A stretch of DNA of 64,000 bases from Arthrobacter sp. AFG7.2 (GTDB taxonomy: Bacteria > Actinomycetota > Actinomycetes > Actinomycetales > Micrococcaceae): NCBI RefSeq assembly GCF_002892835.1, contig NZ_PJMB01000001.1, forward strand, positions 701,008 to 765,007, read 5' to 3'. The position numbers were made by a program, and so were the translations under genes. Positions 63,903 to 64,000 of the stretch are shown piece by piece; position 1 is the stretch's first letter, and every line of letters begins with the position of its first letter. Below the pieces are notes generated by a model. It had not been told where the DNA came from. It worked only from the letters and a program-made list of their open reading frames with translations, and did no database searches.

Positions 63903-64000
63903 GGGACTGCCCCGGCTTTTGTTGACTCGGGGTCTTAGGCCGCTTTGAGCGCGGCCCGGTTGATTGTTTCATATTCGATGGGTGTGAGTTTTCCCAGCCG
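63903..64000 (-). mobile_element. IS3-family element, 3' end (continues beyond the window)
   Basis: The terminal sequence GGACTGCCCCGGCTTTTGTT (from 63903) is followed on the minus strand by the end of OrfB: LGKLTPIEYETINRAALKAA then stop (63934-64000). The OrfB C-terminus is intact as far as visible. The element is probably complete to the right of the window. Confidence 0.9.

Overview
The window is high-GC actinobacterial chromosome, most like Arthrobacter/Pseudarthrobacter (Micrococcaceae). The evidence is strong GC3 bias in the housekeeping genes, many GTG/TTG starts, a branched-chain-type 2-oxoacid dehydrogenase operon beside an Lrp regulator, an ANTAR-domain regulator, DUF2975/YozG-type genes and actinobacterial IS3, IS481, ISL3 and IS5 remnants. 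Genus is inferred from gene content; no rRNA or tRNA gene was found.

Layout. (1) 0-10.7 kb, ordinary accessory chromosome: two lipoproteins, a TetR-MFS efflux operon with a conspicuous tandem operator, a GGDEF-EAL c-di-GMP protein, a DUF1772/AraC pair, a DUF2975-XRE-small membrane protein operon, and small hypotheticals. (2) 10.7-17.5 kb, secreted proteins: beta-propeller phytase, MBL-fold hydrolase, YVTN beta-propeller, and a large DNRLRE-FN3-metallophosphoesterase. Phytase and phosphoesterase share a homologous 5' leader plus signal peptide. (3) 17.5-39.4 kb, a lower-GC, decaying exopolysaccharide (EPS) island: ATP-grasp enzyme, CapD-type dehydratase, glycosyltransferases, DUF218 protein, DegT aminotransferase, flippase, sugar-1-P transferase, FemAB-like acyltransferase, Wzz/BY-kinase, Wzy-like polymerase and a dockerin-bearing beta-helix protein, interleaved with IS and gene relics. 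Four leftward transcription units carry the same roughly 85-nt leader. (4) 40-46.4 kb: E1alpha-E1beta-E2 operon, SnoaL-like protein, an ArsR-ANTAR fusion and an Lrp regulator. (5) 46.4-53 kb: NlpC/P60 protein and a complete poly-gamma-glutamate-type pgsB-pgsC-capA operon with a tandem-duplicated PgsC, a membrane protein with a degenerate GGDEF domain, a small membrane protein, a 16-codon leader ORF and a terminator-like leader hairpin. (6) 53-57.7 kb: SGNH hydrolases and a ParA/MinD-like ATPase preceded by two tiny membrane proteins, flanked by relics of the same gene types. (7) 57.9-64 kb: a second, rightward EPS cluster (galE relic, Wzz/BY-kinase, polymerase/ligase, flippase, GT2) ending in an IS3 element at the window edge.

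Working together: the EPS genes form a Wzx/Wzy-type pathway. CapD plus the DegT aminotransferase would make an amino sugar, the PglC/WcaJ-type transferase starts the lipid-linked unit, GTs extend it, flippase and polymerase export and polymerise it, and the Wzz/BY-kinases set chain length. The pgs operon would make a second, polyglutamate-type envelope polymer. The best candidates for undescribed biology are the four-copy EPS leader element, the leader shared by the two secreted phosphatases, the degenerate-GGDEF protein with its attenuator-like leader in the pgs operon, and the ArsR-ANTAR fusion.
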